This document shows positions 1 through 9,751 of a stretch of DNA of 64,000 nucleotides, piece by piece (position 1 is the stretch's first letter; each line of letters begins with the position of its first letter). The notes under the pieces were generated by a model. That model did not search any database. It was given only the letters and a program-made list of their open reading frames with translations, and was not told the origin of the DNA. Source of the stretch: Trichostrongylus colubriformis (taxonomy: Eukaryota > Nematoda > Chromadorea > Rhabditida > Trichostrongylidae); NCBI GenBank assembly GCA_963978905.1, contig OZ022256.1, forward strand, positions 45,432,001 to 45,496,000, written 5' to 3'. The position numbers and the translations under genes are program-made.

Positions 1-477
1 TGTATCCTATTTTTTGTGTATCACATATAAGTATTATAACCGTAGCTTCTCAGTTCCATTGTATAAGCTCTCAATCAATCATAAACTGATTGAACCGGAT
101 TATTATACCACTAGACAACCTATTTTCTCGAATTCGAGAAAGATTACATTGACACCTAATCTTCTTCGCTTATCCCCAGGGTAAAAAAAGCTGCCCTAGC
201 GCTCATGAAGCAACAAGGAAAGGGTGTCATGGGCTATGATAAAAGCACACGCTAAAACGATTTGCAATTTCAAAAAACGGCGAATGTGGCCTCGGCAACA
301 CGCCTCGAAGAAAACCTTTGGATGTCGAAGATGTCAAAGTCGTCATTTTTGAAATTGGCAATTTATTGTCAACTATTTCTGTGCTACCGCTATATTATAT
401 TTTTCGTAGACGTTGCAGATATCCCGAAAGCCGTTTAGAGTAGGCTCCGAAATTACGGATTTGTACCTCCTACGTAT
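1..477. other. No gene recognised
   Basis: I see no exon with splice signals and no recognisable repeat in this stretch. Short open frames here look like chance. Confidence 0.4.
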
Positions 478-921
478 TTTATTTCGGCACTATTCACACA
501 AAGCTACCCTCTTCAGCTCTTCAACTGAAGCGGTCGAAGAGGTGACTTTTGGAAAACCTTTCGATTTAGCTTCAAACTTCTATCCATGGGCATTTCGACT
601 GGTAGAACACGAATATGACATTCGCTTGGCGCCTGCGCCAATATGGGGTGGATCACCGAACTCGCTCAAAATTTATTCCAAGGGATATTTCGGCAGCGCC
701 ACAGGCACCGGCGCAAAAATGGAGATGGAGTGGCGTCGGCCTATGGCGCAGGCGCCAAGCAGTTTCGCGCCAAACGAATGTCATATTCGTGTTCTAGGGG
801 TCGAATTACCCCCGTGTAGAAGTTTACAGCCGAATCGAAAAGTTTTCCAAAAATCACCTCTCCGACCACATCGGTTGGAGAGGTGGTGGGTAGCTCTGGG
901 TTAATAGTGCCTTTATTTCTA
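478..921. mobile_element. Palindromic MITE (fold-back element)
   Basis: The two ends are inverted copies of each other. The left arm (about 478-632) carries GGCACTATT, AAGCTACCC, GAGGTGACTTTTGGAAAAC and AGAACACGAATATGACATTC. The right arm (about 766-921) reads the same in reverse complement with scattered mismatches. The centre is not palindromic. Open frames of 163 and 70 codons that cross it are by-products of the repeat, not genes. The exact ends and any target duplication are not clear. Family unknown. Confidence 0.6.
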
Positions 922-1173
922 AGCCCTGGAAAAATGAATGATTCAAAAACCATGTAACACCTTTTTGTAGAGCCGGGAAAGCTCTGTCGTTTACATGTGC
1001 ATATTCTGCGAAACCGTAAAAAGAATGTTGTGAAACAGAAAAAAAAACAATCTGAACGAAACTGTTGTACAGATAATGCATAAAAAGTGCTACCTCACGT
1101 GTCCGAGAATGGTCAGCAACAGAGGAACCGCACGCATTTGATCCCGAGATCGAATTTGGAATCCATACATGCC

Positions 1174-1330
1174 TACAGTCTATTTCGGAGCGCTAGATAG
1201 GGCGTGGCCTGAGTGGTGAGAGTGAGAGTGCGTGGCGAGCGTGAAAGTGAGTGGCGAGGTGAGATAGTTTGATACACTCTCACCCAAGTCCGGTGGCCAC
1301 GCCTTATCAGGCGCTCCGAAATGGACTGTA
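1174..1330. mobile_element. Short MITE with TA target site
   Basis: A 157-bp unit begins TACAGTC and ends GACTGTA. The terminal inverted repeats run about 37 bp (TACAGTCTATTTCGGAGCG on the left, one early mismatch on the right). TA on both sides suggests a Tc1/mariner-mobilised MITE. It has no coding capacity. Confidence 0.6.
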
Positions 1331-1679
1331 TGTCAACAAATCTTCGCTCATGCCGTGACCGTTGAATTGGTATTCGTGTGAACAGATAAGAACCGGATGA
1401 AAGGAAACGGTGCAGCAGATGGACATTTCAGATCATTGTTGAAAAACGCATTTCACGGTGTGAATGGGGTCCAAACAGCGTTTCATGTTTTTTCGGGCAC
1501 CTGGGCTGATCCTTTTCATTCCTAAGTTTCTCGCGTACACCGTCAGAGAAGATGTGGAAAATCGGAACTGAGAAACATGTTTTCTTCAAGTGGTGGAATG
1601 ACTTTCGAAGAGATCATCTGTGGCGAAACTACCACTGAAAAAGCGAGCATGGGATCATCGCAAAAATCTATCTATATCT
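1331..1679. other. No gene recognised
   Basis: Unique-looking sequence up to the left edge of the retrotransposon. No exon or repeat is seen. Confidence 0.35.
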
Positions 1680-1683
1680 GTGG

Positions 1684-2093
1684 AGTAAGCGAGCGCGCCC
1701 AGCGGAAGGTGCTCTTCATGTGCCTCTGCCTCTAGCCATGGAACTTACTAAAGTTTATCTTTAATATATGAACAATTGCATGAAAGGTGATGAAAGCATC
1801 TACAATGAAAGTAGCCAGGAAAGGCACACAGGTAGGTCACACAATAGAACAGTCTACACGAATGCACGGCGCGATATCACAAGAAGATCTTCGAACGAGC
1901 ATGGTGATGGCTGTCGAGGGCGTCGCCCAAGAGATGGAAAAATGCAGTCCGAGCGTCCTCGGTCCGTGCAGGCAGCTCTCTCCTCGAAGCCTCCCGTCCT
2001 CGCTTCGCCACGCCCTGAAATGTACAGATGAGTCATAGGAAAACATCTCAGGGAAAAACCCCCGTTCGCCGCCGACGCGGCGAATCCCTTACA
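1684..2093 (-). repeat. 3' LTR (410 bp)
   Basis: Read on the minus strand it begins TGTAAGGGATTCGCC and ends CTCGCTTACT. Positions 1684-2090 are duplicated at 9751-10157 with a constant offset of 8067 bp and no difference that I could find. A GTGG duplication lies just outside. Small open frames within it recur in the other LTR and are not genes. Confidence 0.9.
1755..1774 (-). promoter_or_regulatory. TATA-like motif in the LTR
   Basis: The minus strand reads CATATATTAAAGATAAA near the 3' end of the LTR. The same motif lies at 9822-9841 in the 5' L TR copy, about 80 bp from the LTR edge. It is a plausible core promoter for the retroelement transcript, inferred from composition and position only. 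Confidence 0.3.
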
Positions 2094-2105
2094 CCTCCCC
2101 CCTTT
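2094..2105 (-). promoter_or_regulatory. Polypurine tract (plus-strand primer site)
   Basis: The minus strand reads AAAGGGGGGAGG and directly abuts the TGTAAGGG start of the 3' LTR. This is the expected place and composition for the purine tract that primes second-strand synthesis. It supports the LTR boundary at 2093. Confidence 0.85.
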
Positions 2106-2187
2106 ACCCCAAGTCCGTCCCGGACTTAAAAGAAGTAGGTAAAATAAGGGTAAAAATAGGGGAAAGGAACTGGCTCACCGTGTTGGT

Positions 2188-3203
2188 TTAGATGAGACCG
2201 AAGAACCTTGTAAGCGTATCCTGGGGCACGACGGCGTTCAATGAGTCGGCCCACTCCATAACGCGCTTCCAAGTGGGTACTTTCCTCAGCGAGTCAGCGT
2301 GGCCGAAAATGAACTGGCCCTGGCGGCAGCGAGAGATTGCGACGTTCAGGCGGTGGTAGTCGTCCAGGAAGTCGGCCGTGTCTGGAGAAAAATGTGTTCT
2401 TGTGGTCAACAAAAGAACAACTTCCTTTTCTCGGCCTTGAACGGAGTCGACCGTTGTTAGTTCCACGCCGAATTGTGCCATCGGTTCCTGCAGGCGACGG
2501 TATTGCTCCCTGTAAAAAGTGATTACGCAAATGGCCGTCGCAGGGATGCCCTTGCGGAAAAGCTCGCGAATCACCATCCTGCATGTGTTGGCCTCAATCT
2601 CATTGTAATAAGATTTGCTAGCCGCGCGTGCCGATTCGCCCAGGAGGTCGATGAAGGCGAAGGGGACGTGTGGCGTCGGAAACCTGATGATTGAGACCAA
2701 CATCTGCCGAGCGGCTGCGGGAGTGCCGCTGACGAGGGCCCCTTTGTATGCGACGCGATTGGGGAGTTCCACCAACTCCGGGTGGGCGCGGAAGGTGGTG
2801 ACCAAGGGGGCCACTGGAACAGCTGGCGCTTGGAGCAAAATGCTCATTACGCTGCGAGCACCATGGAGGACGGGGGTGGATTCCCGGGGGCACTTGGCAT
2901 GGGGGGCGAGCTGGTGTACGTCGCCAATGTACACATGCCGGGCGTCGCGGAGCCGACCCACGATGGCGAGAAGCGCGGGCTCCGGTATTTGGGATGCTTC
3001 ATCCCCGATGACTGTCCTGAAAGTGGGGATTTAGGGGGTAAAGATGCCGGTCCTACCTGCTGTGGAGTTTAGCAGGGACGTAGTTGTCATGCAGAGCACT
3101 GACGGGCGGTGGACCGCGAACATTATGCGGACCATGCGCTTCAGGGTACGGGATATGAAGCGCTCCGCAATCTCATATTCGTCCTTTGCTTCCTCGGACA
3201 TAT
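2188..3203 (-). pseudogene. UPF1-type SF1 helicase, C-terminal fragment with in-frame stop
   Basis: One frame (minus strand, ending in TAA at 2188) carries the later motifs of a superfamily 1 helicase: a Walker B-like GDEASQ, motif III (YIGDVHQLAP), motif V (TVDSVQGREKEVV) and motif VI (LNVAISRCRQGQ). The upstream part contains a typical TTSLLNSTAG segment. The Walker A/P-loop is missing because the sequence starts at the junction with RT near 3200. A TAA at 3031-3033 breaks the frame between the upstream segment and the DEAS box; the frame is otherwise continuous on both sides. The fragment sits between RT and the polypurine tract, inside the LTRs. It could be a captured host gene, a piece of another mobile element, or a module of the element family that lost its start here. 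An active helicase is not expected from this copy. Confidence 0.75.
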
Positions 3204-6200
3204 CCGGGACATTGCTCGGGAAAAATAAGCACCGGCATTTTTCAGACCAAAAGGGAGGGAGACGAATTGATAAATTCCCCGATGGGTAGCCCACCCACAT
3301 TTCTCCTGGCTGCTTGGAGAAAGGAGAAGCTGCATGTACCCAGAAGCCAAATCTAGAGTAGTATAGAATTTATGACCGGCTATTTTGGCGAGTATATCCT
3401 CGATTCTGGGCAGAGGGTAGTGGTCGGGGATCGTGATGTCGTTGAGTGGGCGGAAATCCAGGCACACTCTCAGCGACCCATCCCTTTTCTTGACCAGCAC
3501 CGTGTTATGAACCCACGGTGTGTCACTCTCAACTATGCGTCCGGCCCGTAACAATTTGTTGATATGGTCGTCAAGTTCCTTCTGAAACTTCACTGGAATT
3601 CGGGGTGGACGAAAGCGAGTGGGGGGTGTCTCGGTGGTGGTCCTAATTACTATTTCAGAGTCGTCATAGGAGCCTAAGTCGTACGAACCAGCGGAGATCC
3701 TGTCGCGAAATTCATGGAACAACCGAGCTAACTGTTCACGCTCCTCATCAGAGACTTCGGCCTGAGATAGGTCGATACCGGTAAGATGAGCGGTTTCCTC
3801 ACTATCGGGGCTATCAGCCCTAGAAGACACATTCTCGCAATCGGGGCTATCAGCCCTAGAAGAAACTCTCCCAACGAGGGGAGGAGAGTTCGGAACACAG
3901 AGAGCAGAACATGAAGGGAGATACTCAGATTGAGAGAGAACTATTGCTGAGGAAATATGTTGACCTTTGTACAAGGTTTCCGGTTTAGGGGAGGGGTTGG
4001 TGACCAGTAAAAGAGCTTTACCGGGGTTTAACACAGCTGGCGTTACCATCAGCGAGCGTTCTGCGAGTTTCGCATTTTGATACAATAGCATGAGGGGAGC
4101 AGATGGGTTCGAGTCCGTGGTACACTCGACAAAGGTTTCGGAGACCGGCGGGAGAACAGTCGTTTCTGCGACGCGAACCGGTATTGTTTGTTCTGGTCCA
4201 TCCTCCTTACCGGCCGGGGATGCGCACAATATTTTCAGTGTCTGACCCGCCATGGAAAAGGTGCGGGTGGTGTAATCGATAGTCCAAGCCGGGAGACGTC
4301 GAAGCAAATCATTGCCAAGTATGATATTGTAGGCCTCGACATCATCCGGGATGCAAGCAGATTCGGTGAAATAGACCGTATGCTCGAAGGACACTGAGCC
4401 TATTTGGAATTGGAGTGGAGCGCAACCTAATAGCTTAACCGGTACTCCTGCCATACCTATGGCGCTCCTAACGTCGCTAGCAGTGATGTTGAACACCCCA
4501 AATAGGGGCGCAGAAGCGGCGGTTGTAATAGTAATAGAGGCGCCAGTATCGACCAGCGCGAGTACTTGGATCTTATTGACCCGAATAGGGATTTGTGTTA
4601 CGAAAAAACGGTCCCGATCAGATAAATACAAGACATTAACGTGTGCCAACGTTGCCCTGGGTGGCCATGAAGACGTGGCGTCGATGGCTACCTGTGCAAG
4701 TTCCACGGTGTCGCGGACGGGCTTGGCACACATTAGAGTGGGAAGTATAGCACGTTGCTCTGAGGTGAAAGGGGGATTAGGTCCGGCGTACCTGCGCGTA
4801 CTCCACGGGAGGTCTTGAAGTTTTAATGACCAGCCCGGGTAATATATTTTACAATATAAAATCAAAGCGGTCTTGAGAAGGCCAAGAGACACCGTGATAC
4901 AACACATGAGTACCCATACGTCGAAACCAGACCAAGAGCCGAATATGGAAGACCAGACAGAGAATGATAGAGTGTGGTCCGAGGCAGAGGAGACAACCGC
5001 GCCTGCGTGTGAGGAGTGCCAGAAAGTATCTGTCGATACCGAGGACCAAAGCTCTTTCCACTGGTGGTCCTGGACCAGCTCGCTGAGATTTGTGAGTATG
5101 AGGTTGTGAAAGATCGTCAGAGGAAGAGCGAGGGCAGAAGCGTTAAAAGTGGTGGGAACCCCGATGTTGTGAATATGAGAGGAGGGTACTAAGTGCGCTG
5201 AACCTGTAAGGGGTTGAAATTCAAGGTAAGTGGCACCCAATGTGAAGTAGAAAGGTTTTATTGCTGAACACGGGACCACTGAGGCATGCTGCGACACAAC
5301 AAGTGTGGTGGGTTCTATAAAGGACTGCACAAGCGCCCCTCCAGGCAGGGTGATGTGAGCCTGCGGCTTCGCGTAACATGTACCGTTGAAAGGGACGAGC
5401 TTGATGTTACGTGAGGGAATAGGTAAGCAGCGATGAATTTGGACCAACTCCCCGCCAAGAAAACTAGCCGCGATGTCGTTGCGAGCCATTAGATTACGGA
5501 CAGTCAGCGTGGGGTTGGCCGATAGTGAGGAATGAAGAGCAAATGCCAAGAGGTTAGTCCGGTCGCAAAGGGCTGCCAACGCATGCTGGAAAAGTGCCGC
5601 CGTAGCGGTAGCCATAGAACCTTCCGCTGCGAGGAGCTGGGCTGCTAGTTGATTGGATGTGACAATGCCCGAGCCTGTGCCCACCGAGCGTGGAAGTCGG
5701 CTTACCGTAACAACGGCATAACCTTGGTCGGTGAGAGTGAGCTGCGATCCACAGTCTTGTATGTGGTCGCTGGAGTCGCGCCACGAAAGAGCGAATTCCT
5801 TGGAATCGCTGATCCAAATGTCTCCCATCCGGTGACCTTTCATTTTCATAATGGGGGTAAAGGCGCATGATTCCGTTTTGTCCGGGGTCCACATCAGGAT
5901 CGAGCCGTCTTTTAGGACGCAGCTACCCGAATCGTAGCTGCACTTTGCGAGATTACCGACGGGAGAATCAGGGGAGGAGCTCCCGTGCCGGGTATGGATT
6001 ACCGTTTCAATTAGGAAGCAGTTGGAGACCGAGATCTCATGGGTAGTGCAGCAACCAAAAGGGGCTGAGGGCCATTCGATATGTAAAGAGTTAGAAGTGG
6101 ACCACAAGTTATCAGAGCGCGACAGAATACCAAATTCGCATTTATGATGCTGCATCATGAGCTTACACGCTTCGAGAGGCACTACTGTGGACGTCTCCGT

Positions 6201-7895
6201 GTGGTTTTCGTACCTAGCGCCAAACAAGCCGACTGAGAATGCAACAGTACGGGTAATGATCTTGCACCAGAATGCTGTAGTATCGTATCTCTGAGTATTC
6301 GGACGGAAAACATGAACGGATACGGGATAAGGAGAATCATTAAAACGTGGAATAATGTGGGAACAGTTGTATGAACCCGGAACTCGTGCTATCGAGTCGG
6401 TCGGGTCCTGTGGACATAGCCAAGCGGAGGTTGAGAATGCCTCGCTTGTACCACAACAGAGCAATAGACAAATAGGTAGAATGAGTTTGACATGAGGCAA
6501 AGAAGAAGACGATGAGGATGAAGTATGATTACCAAAAGTTGAATTAGCCAGTTGATCATTTCGTTTCACCAAGGCCGAAACTCTGGCATCCGCTTGTTGG
6601 AGAGCTGATTGATTTTCACGCAAAGAAATAGAAAGCGCTTTGATTTGTTCGCGAGCTTCTAAAAGTTCGTGATCTCGGTCACGATAGGAAGAGGAATTAG
6701 AGGAACGAAGATTCGAATCAGACAAAGCGCGATCATGAGAACGACTACGAAATCTGTACGTACCTGTGTCGCGTGGAGGGTTGCGTGGTGATGGGCAGAA
6801 GCGAGAGACATGGCCCAGTCCGCCACAATTGAAGCAGGTTGTGGATCCGATCGGCTGGTTGGACCGTGGTGGGTTGTTGCTCCTTGGACCCTGAAATGAT
6901 CTGGTTGAGCTACGGTTGAAAGGTGGGCGAGGCTGATGAAGCTGTAACCCCCTTGATCTCGGGTTCCGAGGTGCGGCGGCCTTCACTTCAATCGTGGGTA
7001 GCGCCCCTGATGGTCGAATAAGGCGATCAGCTGTCGCTTCGGCGAGGAGCTGCTCGACCATTTGTGCCTTGGCGACAGCTTGCTCGAAGGTGGCCGGGTT
7101 GTCTAGCTTCACATAATACCGAATGTCCGGGCGAAGCCTGGCCACGAACTCCTCCAGGACGCGTTCTTTTTGGCTATTCTGGTCCTGTCCTGCCGTTGCT
7201 GCGCGGACTAAAACAAGGAGGCGATTAGCAAAGGTAGAGGAAGACTCACCCATTTGCTGCTGGCAGGAAGAGAGGGCTTGACGGGCCATGTACCGGTGCT
7301 GCGGTCCCTCGAAGGACTGCTTAAGGTGGGCGACTATGGTAGCGAAGTCCTCCCTTTCCTGATCATTAAGCTCCTCCACTTTCTCCCGTGCTGCTCCGTC
7401 AAGGTATCCGATGAGAAAGTAGGCCTTCTGCTGCGCGGTCCAAGCTGTAGACCTCATCCGCATCATATCTTCAAGGCGGCGGAGCCATAGAGAAAACTGT
7501 AAGGGATCCTCGCCTGAACCGCTGAAAGGTATGATCCGCGGCATCGGCCCATCAGGACTTACCGTAGCCACCACGGGTAGAGAGTCAATTCGATCACCAA
7601 CTACAGCAAATGAGTGATTAAGGCTCGAAAGTAAGTTGGAATTACCTTCATTAATTTTCTGGGTTAGCTTGGCGGTTTCTGCTCGAGCGTCGTTGTGCAC
7701 CTCAGCGATTGCTACTACAGTTGCATCCCTTAGGGACTTGGCATCCCGTCCGTGCACATTGGCTTGATCATCTAAATGTGAGAGAACATTCGCTAGATGA
7801 TCTGAGGCCGAAGGTACAAGAGTGTCTCTGGATATCGGGGCAACCGCCCTAGAATCAGAAGAAGCAGTACGAGAACGAGTCACGGGTGGACCCAT
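3141..7895 (-). CDS. Gag - membrane glycoprotein - protease - truncated RT polyprotein
   Basis: Single 1584-codon frame. Residues about 115-295 resemble a retrotransposon Gag capsid region (RIIPFSGSGEDPLQF, LIGYLDGAAREKVEEL). A CCHC knuckle lies at 354-367 (CFNCGGLGHVSRFC). Residues 405-450 look coiled-coil. A hydrophobic signal-like segment follows at 468-486, then a Cys-rich ectodomain of about 500 residues with N-glycosylation sequons and a TM helix at about 991-1017 (VLMCCITVSLGLLKTALIL), as in an envelope glycoprotein. An aspartic protease follows (LVDTGAS, D1116; IILGNDLL near 1191). RT begins near 1420 and has motif A (TLDLASGY, D1515) and LPFGLKNAG, but ends at about residue 1565, before YxDD. 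The last 19 residues are helicase DNA read in the wrong frame. I chose the first ATG at 7895; an upstream start cannot be excluded. The glycoprotein's viral source is not identified here. Confidence 0.85.
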   Translation of the reverse strand: MGPPVTRSRTASSDSRAVAPISRDTLVPSASDHLANVLSHLDDQANVHGRDAKSLRDATVVAIAEVHNDARAETAKLTQKINEGNSNLLSSLNHSFAVVGDRIDSLPVVATVSPDGPMPRIIPFSGSGEDPLQFSLWLRRLEDMMRMRSTAWTAQQKAYFLIGYLDGAAREKVEELNDQEREDFATIVAHLKQSFEGPQHRYMARQALSSCQQQMGESSSTFANRLLVLVRAATAGQDQNSQKERVLEEFVARLRPDIRYYVKLDNPATFEQAVAKAQMVEQLLAEATADRLIRPSGALPTIEVKAAAPRNPRSRGLQLHQPRPPFNRSSTRSFQGPRSNNPPRSNQPIGSTTCFNCGGLGHVSRFCPSPRNPPRDTGTYRFRSRSHDRALSDSNLRSSNSSSYRDRDHELLEAREQIKALSISLRENQSALQQADARVSALVKRNDQLANSTFGNHTSSSSSSSLPHVKLILPICLLLCCGTSEAFSTSAWLCPQDPTDSIARVPGSYNCSHIIPRFNDSPYPVSVHVFRPNTQRYDTTAFWCKIITRTVAFSVGLFGARYENHTETSTVVPLEACKLMMQHHKCEFGILSRSDNLWSTSNSLHIEWPSAPFGCCTTHEISVSNCFLIETVIHTRHGSSSPDSPVGNLAKCSYDSGSCVLKDGSILMWTPDKTESCAFTPIMKMKGHRMGDIWISDSKEFALSWRDSSDHIQDCGSQLTLTDQGYAVVTVSRLPRSVGTGSGIVTSNQLAAQLLAAEGSMATATAALFQHALAALCDRTNLLAFALHSSLSANPTLTVRNLMARNDIAASFLGGELVQIHRCLPIPSRNIKLVPFNGTCYAKPQAHITLPGGALVQSFIEPTTLVVSQHASVVPCSAIKPFYFTLGATYLEFQPLTGSAHLVPSSHIHNIGVPTTFNASALALPLTIFHNLILTNLSELVQDHQWKELWSSVSTDTFWHSSHAGAVVSSASDHTLSFSVWSSIFGSWSGFDVWVLMCCITVSLGLLKTALILYCKIYYPGWSLKLQDLPWSTRRYAGPNPPFTSEQRAILPTLMCAKPVRDTVELAQVAIDATSSWPPRATLAHVNVLYLSDRDRFFVTQIPIRVNKIQVLALVDTGASITITTAASAPLFGVFNITASDVRSAIGMAGVPVKLLGCAPLQFQIGSVSFEHTVYFTESACIPDDVEAYNIILGNDLLRRLPAWTIDYTTRTFSMAGQTLKILCASPAGKEDGPEQTIPVRVAETTVLPPVSETFVECTTDSNPSAPLMLLYQNAKLAERSLMVTPAVLNPGKALLLVTNPSPKPETLYKGQHISSAIVLSQSEYLPSCSALCVPNSPPLVGRVSSRADSPDCENVSSRADSPDSEETAHLTGIDLSQAEVSDEEREQLARLFHEFRDRISAGSYDLGSYDDSEIVIRTTTETPPTRFRPPRIPVKFQKELDDHINKLLRAGRIVESDTPWVHNTVLVKKRDGSLRVCLDFRPLNDITIPDHYPLPRIEDILAKIAGHKFYTTLDLASGYMQLLLSPSSQEKCGWATHRGIYQFVSLPFGLKNAGAYFSRAMSRICPRKQRTNMRLRSASYPVP
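3805..3870 (-). repeat. Short tandem duplication within the pol region
   Basis: The DNA phrase GGGGCTATCAGCCCTAGAAGA occurs twice about 33 bp apart, giving the peptide repeat SSRADSPDCE / SSRADSPDSE at about residues 1345-1366, between protease and RT. The reading frame is preserved. It is probably a linker expansion. Confidence 0.7.
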
Positions 7896-9735
7896 GACTA
7901 TGAAAGCAGTAGACGGTAACTGACGACAAGCGACGTTAGAAGATGAGTGATGAGGATAAGTGATGGTTTTATATCAGGATGGAGGCGGGGTCAGTGGGCG
8001 GAGCCAACCAATGGGCGGTCGCCTGCTACCGTAATCCCGACAGGCTTGGGATTCCAAGGAATCCTCGATCCAATTTCCCATGCTGCTTCAATGTGTGGAA
8101 ATGATGTTATGAAATGAAATGACAACAAAAGGAAATATGATATGAGAAAGTCTAGCGCTAAGAATTATCTCGATTTTAATCTGCAAATGTTTATCAAAGG
8201 ATGTTTATATGAGTCAGCGATGAGAACGGAAATGAAAGAAAATAAAAAAGGATATACTGCGAACATATGCTAGGAATGCGCGCTCCTCATGCTGGGAGAT
8301 AACGATATTTTGAGCTGGGAAGAAGCTGATCTCGAATTCTTGAAGATTATGGGTCAAGAAAAGCATGAGTCATATACGGAAAAATTACAAAGCAGAAAAA
8401 AATTCAACTTTTTAGCTATTGAAGGGAAGGTTAAATGCAAATGGAGAGGACAGAACGGATAAAAAAGGGTAAACTGGGCAATTACTTATTCGAATGCGAT
8501 GTTATTGTGAGAGGCGGCAAGAGGGTGATGGCGACCCAATTCTGGCGAATAAGTTCCATCTTGCGCTCTTGAGTGTTGATGAGTATGATCGACGTGGCGC
8601 GGCCAGATGCGCACATAGACGTGCCGGCGACAATAAGTGGTATGCTACAGGCATATAGAAAGTTTGGATATTGGAAAAAAAAGAGATTATGTAACTAGAG
8701 GGAACCAACTTGCTCCAATACTCGTTCCTCTGAATAGTTTCCAAGCCGCCAGCCGAGTGATACGCACAGGTAGAGCATGGCGCGGCGGCTGTGATCGCCG
8801 TTGCCACGCGTAGTTAATTCGGCATGTCCCCAGGGTTCGAATCCCTTGCTGGTCTTCGCTGGAAATTGGCCTGTTTTCCATAGGCGTAGGCTGAATGGTT
8901 TTCAGGAGTCAATCAGTCACATCTATTCGTGAGTTCATCTGAGTACAGGGGTTCTCTGATTAACGGGCCCGCCGGGCCGTAGAAAAAAAATCATTTCAGA
9001 AAATTCGGTTGAAGTATACGCGGGTTAGAGAGGGCAAAAATTATTTATTTTTTGGGTCCGTTCTCACGGATTTTATTTTTCCTCTTCTTTTTTCCATATA
9101 CATATACGCAGCTCAATATATTTATTTTCAAAAGTTCAGCTGAAAAGATGCCATGGCCATACGATCCATCAAACTCACCGGTGGACTCCAACGTGCCGCA
9201 AAAACTTTTTTTTTTAATGTCCCTTGCTAACTACCACAGTACTGGCGGCCACTCCACGCTATCACGATATGGTGCACCCTCATCGACTCCATCGCGGGAC
9301 AACTCTCTTCTTTCCAAACCCTCGAGCTCGGAATCCTTTCATTCTGACGCGTCGATCGGTTTAGACCCCCGATCAGGGTAGCATGCTAAAAAAAAGGTTC
9401 AAAGGGCAAAGGGTACAGTACCATGAAATTCCAGAGACGACCTTTTCCATGAGAACTACTACCATGAGACAAAGAGTTTTGTCAAAAAATGCACTTTAGT
9501 TTTACCCTAACCAGCTAAAAGAAGCGTGAAAAGGCTTGTCTTACTGAAACTGGGAATAAAAGGAAGGGCATGGAGCTGTGTCCTTTGTCCGGAGACAGCT
9601 GCATGAGCGAATTTCGCACGTGCGTAGAACGGCCAGCTGAAAGGAGGGAACGAGGGGCCCTCTCGCCCCGACCCAGCTGGCTGACGCACCTGAAAAGTTA
9701 CCTGCCCTCGATCCAGCCACCTAGCGAGGGGTGAA
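7896..9735 (-). other. Long 5' leader of the retrotransposon
   Basis: About 1.84 kb separates the primer-binding site from the gag ATG, long for an LTR element. I find no conserved coding frame. A tRNA-like block with an A-box-like GGTAGAGCATGG and a perfect B box (GGTTCGAATCC) lies at about 8748-8854 on the plus strand, opposite to the element. It may be a tRNA-derived insertion. The rest is unexplained and may hold packaging signals or an insertion. Confidence 0.4.
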
Positions 9736-9751
9736 CCACTCGCTGCTACCA
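9736..9751 (-). promoter_or_regulatory. Primer-binding site
   Basis: Directly inside the 5' LTR the minus strand reads TGGTAGCAGCGAGTGG. It starts with TGG, as expected for pairing with a tRNA 3' CCA. The matching tRNA 3' end would be CCACTCGCTGCTACCA, with plausible acceptor and T-stem lengths. I cannot name the tRNA with confidence; a Leu-type acceptor is possible. Confidence 0.7.

Noticed and set aside
413..904. 163-codon ORF
   Set aside because: It runs through both arms of a palindromic MITE.
1768..2046. Three small ORFs repeated at 9835-10113
   Set aside because: They are the two copies of the LTR; duplication explains their identity and no motif suggests a protein.
3012..3051. Possible 40-bp intron (GTAGG...TTTCAG) around the helicase stop codon
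   Set aside because: Removing 40 bases would shift the frame and destroy the DEASQ motif, whereas the unspliced frame is continuous apart from the TAA. I call it a nonsense mutation.
8748..8854. tRNA gene in the retrotransposon leader
   Set aside because: B box and partial acceptor pairing are present, but length and anticodon arm do not form a normal cloverleaf.
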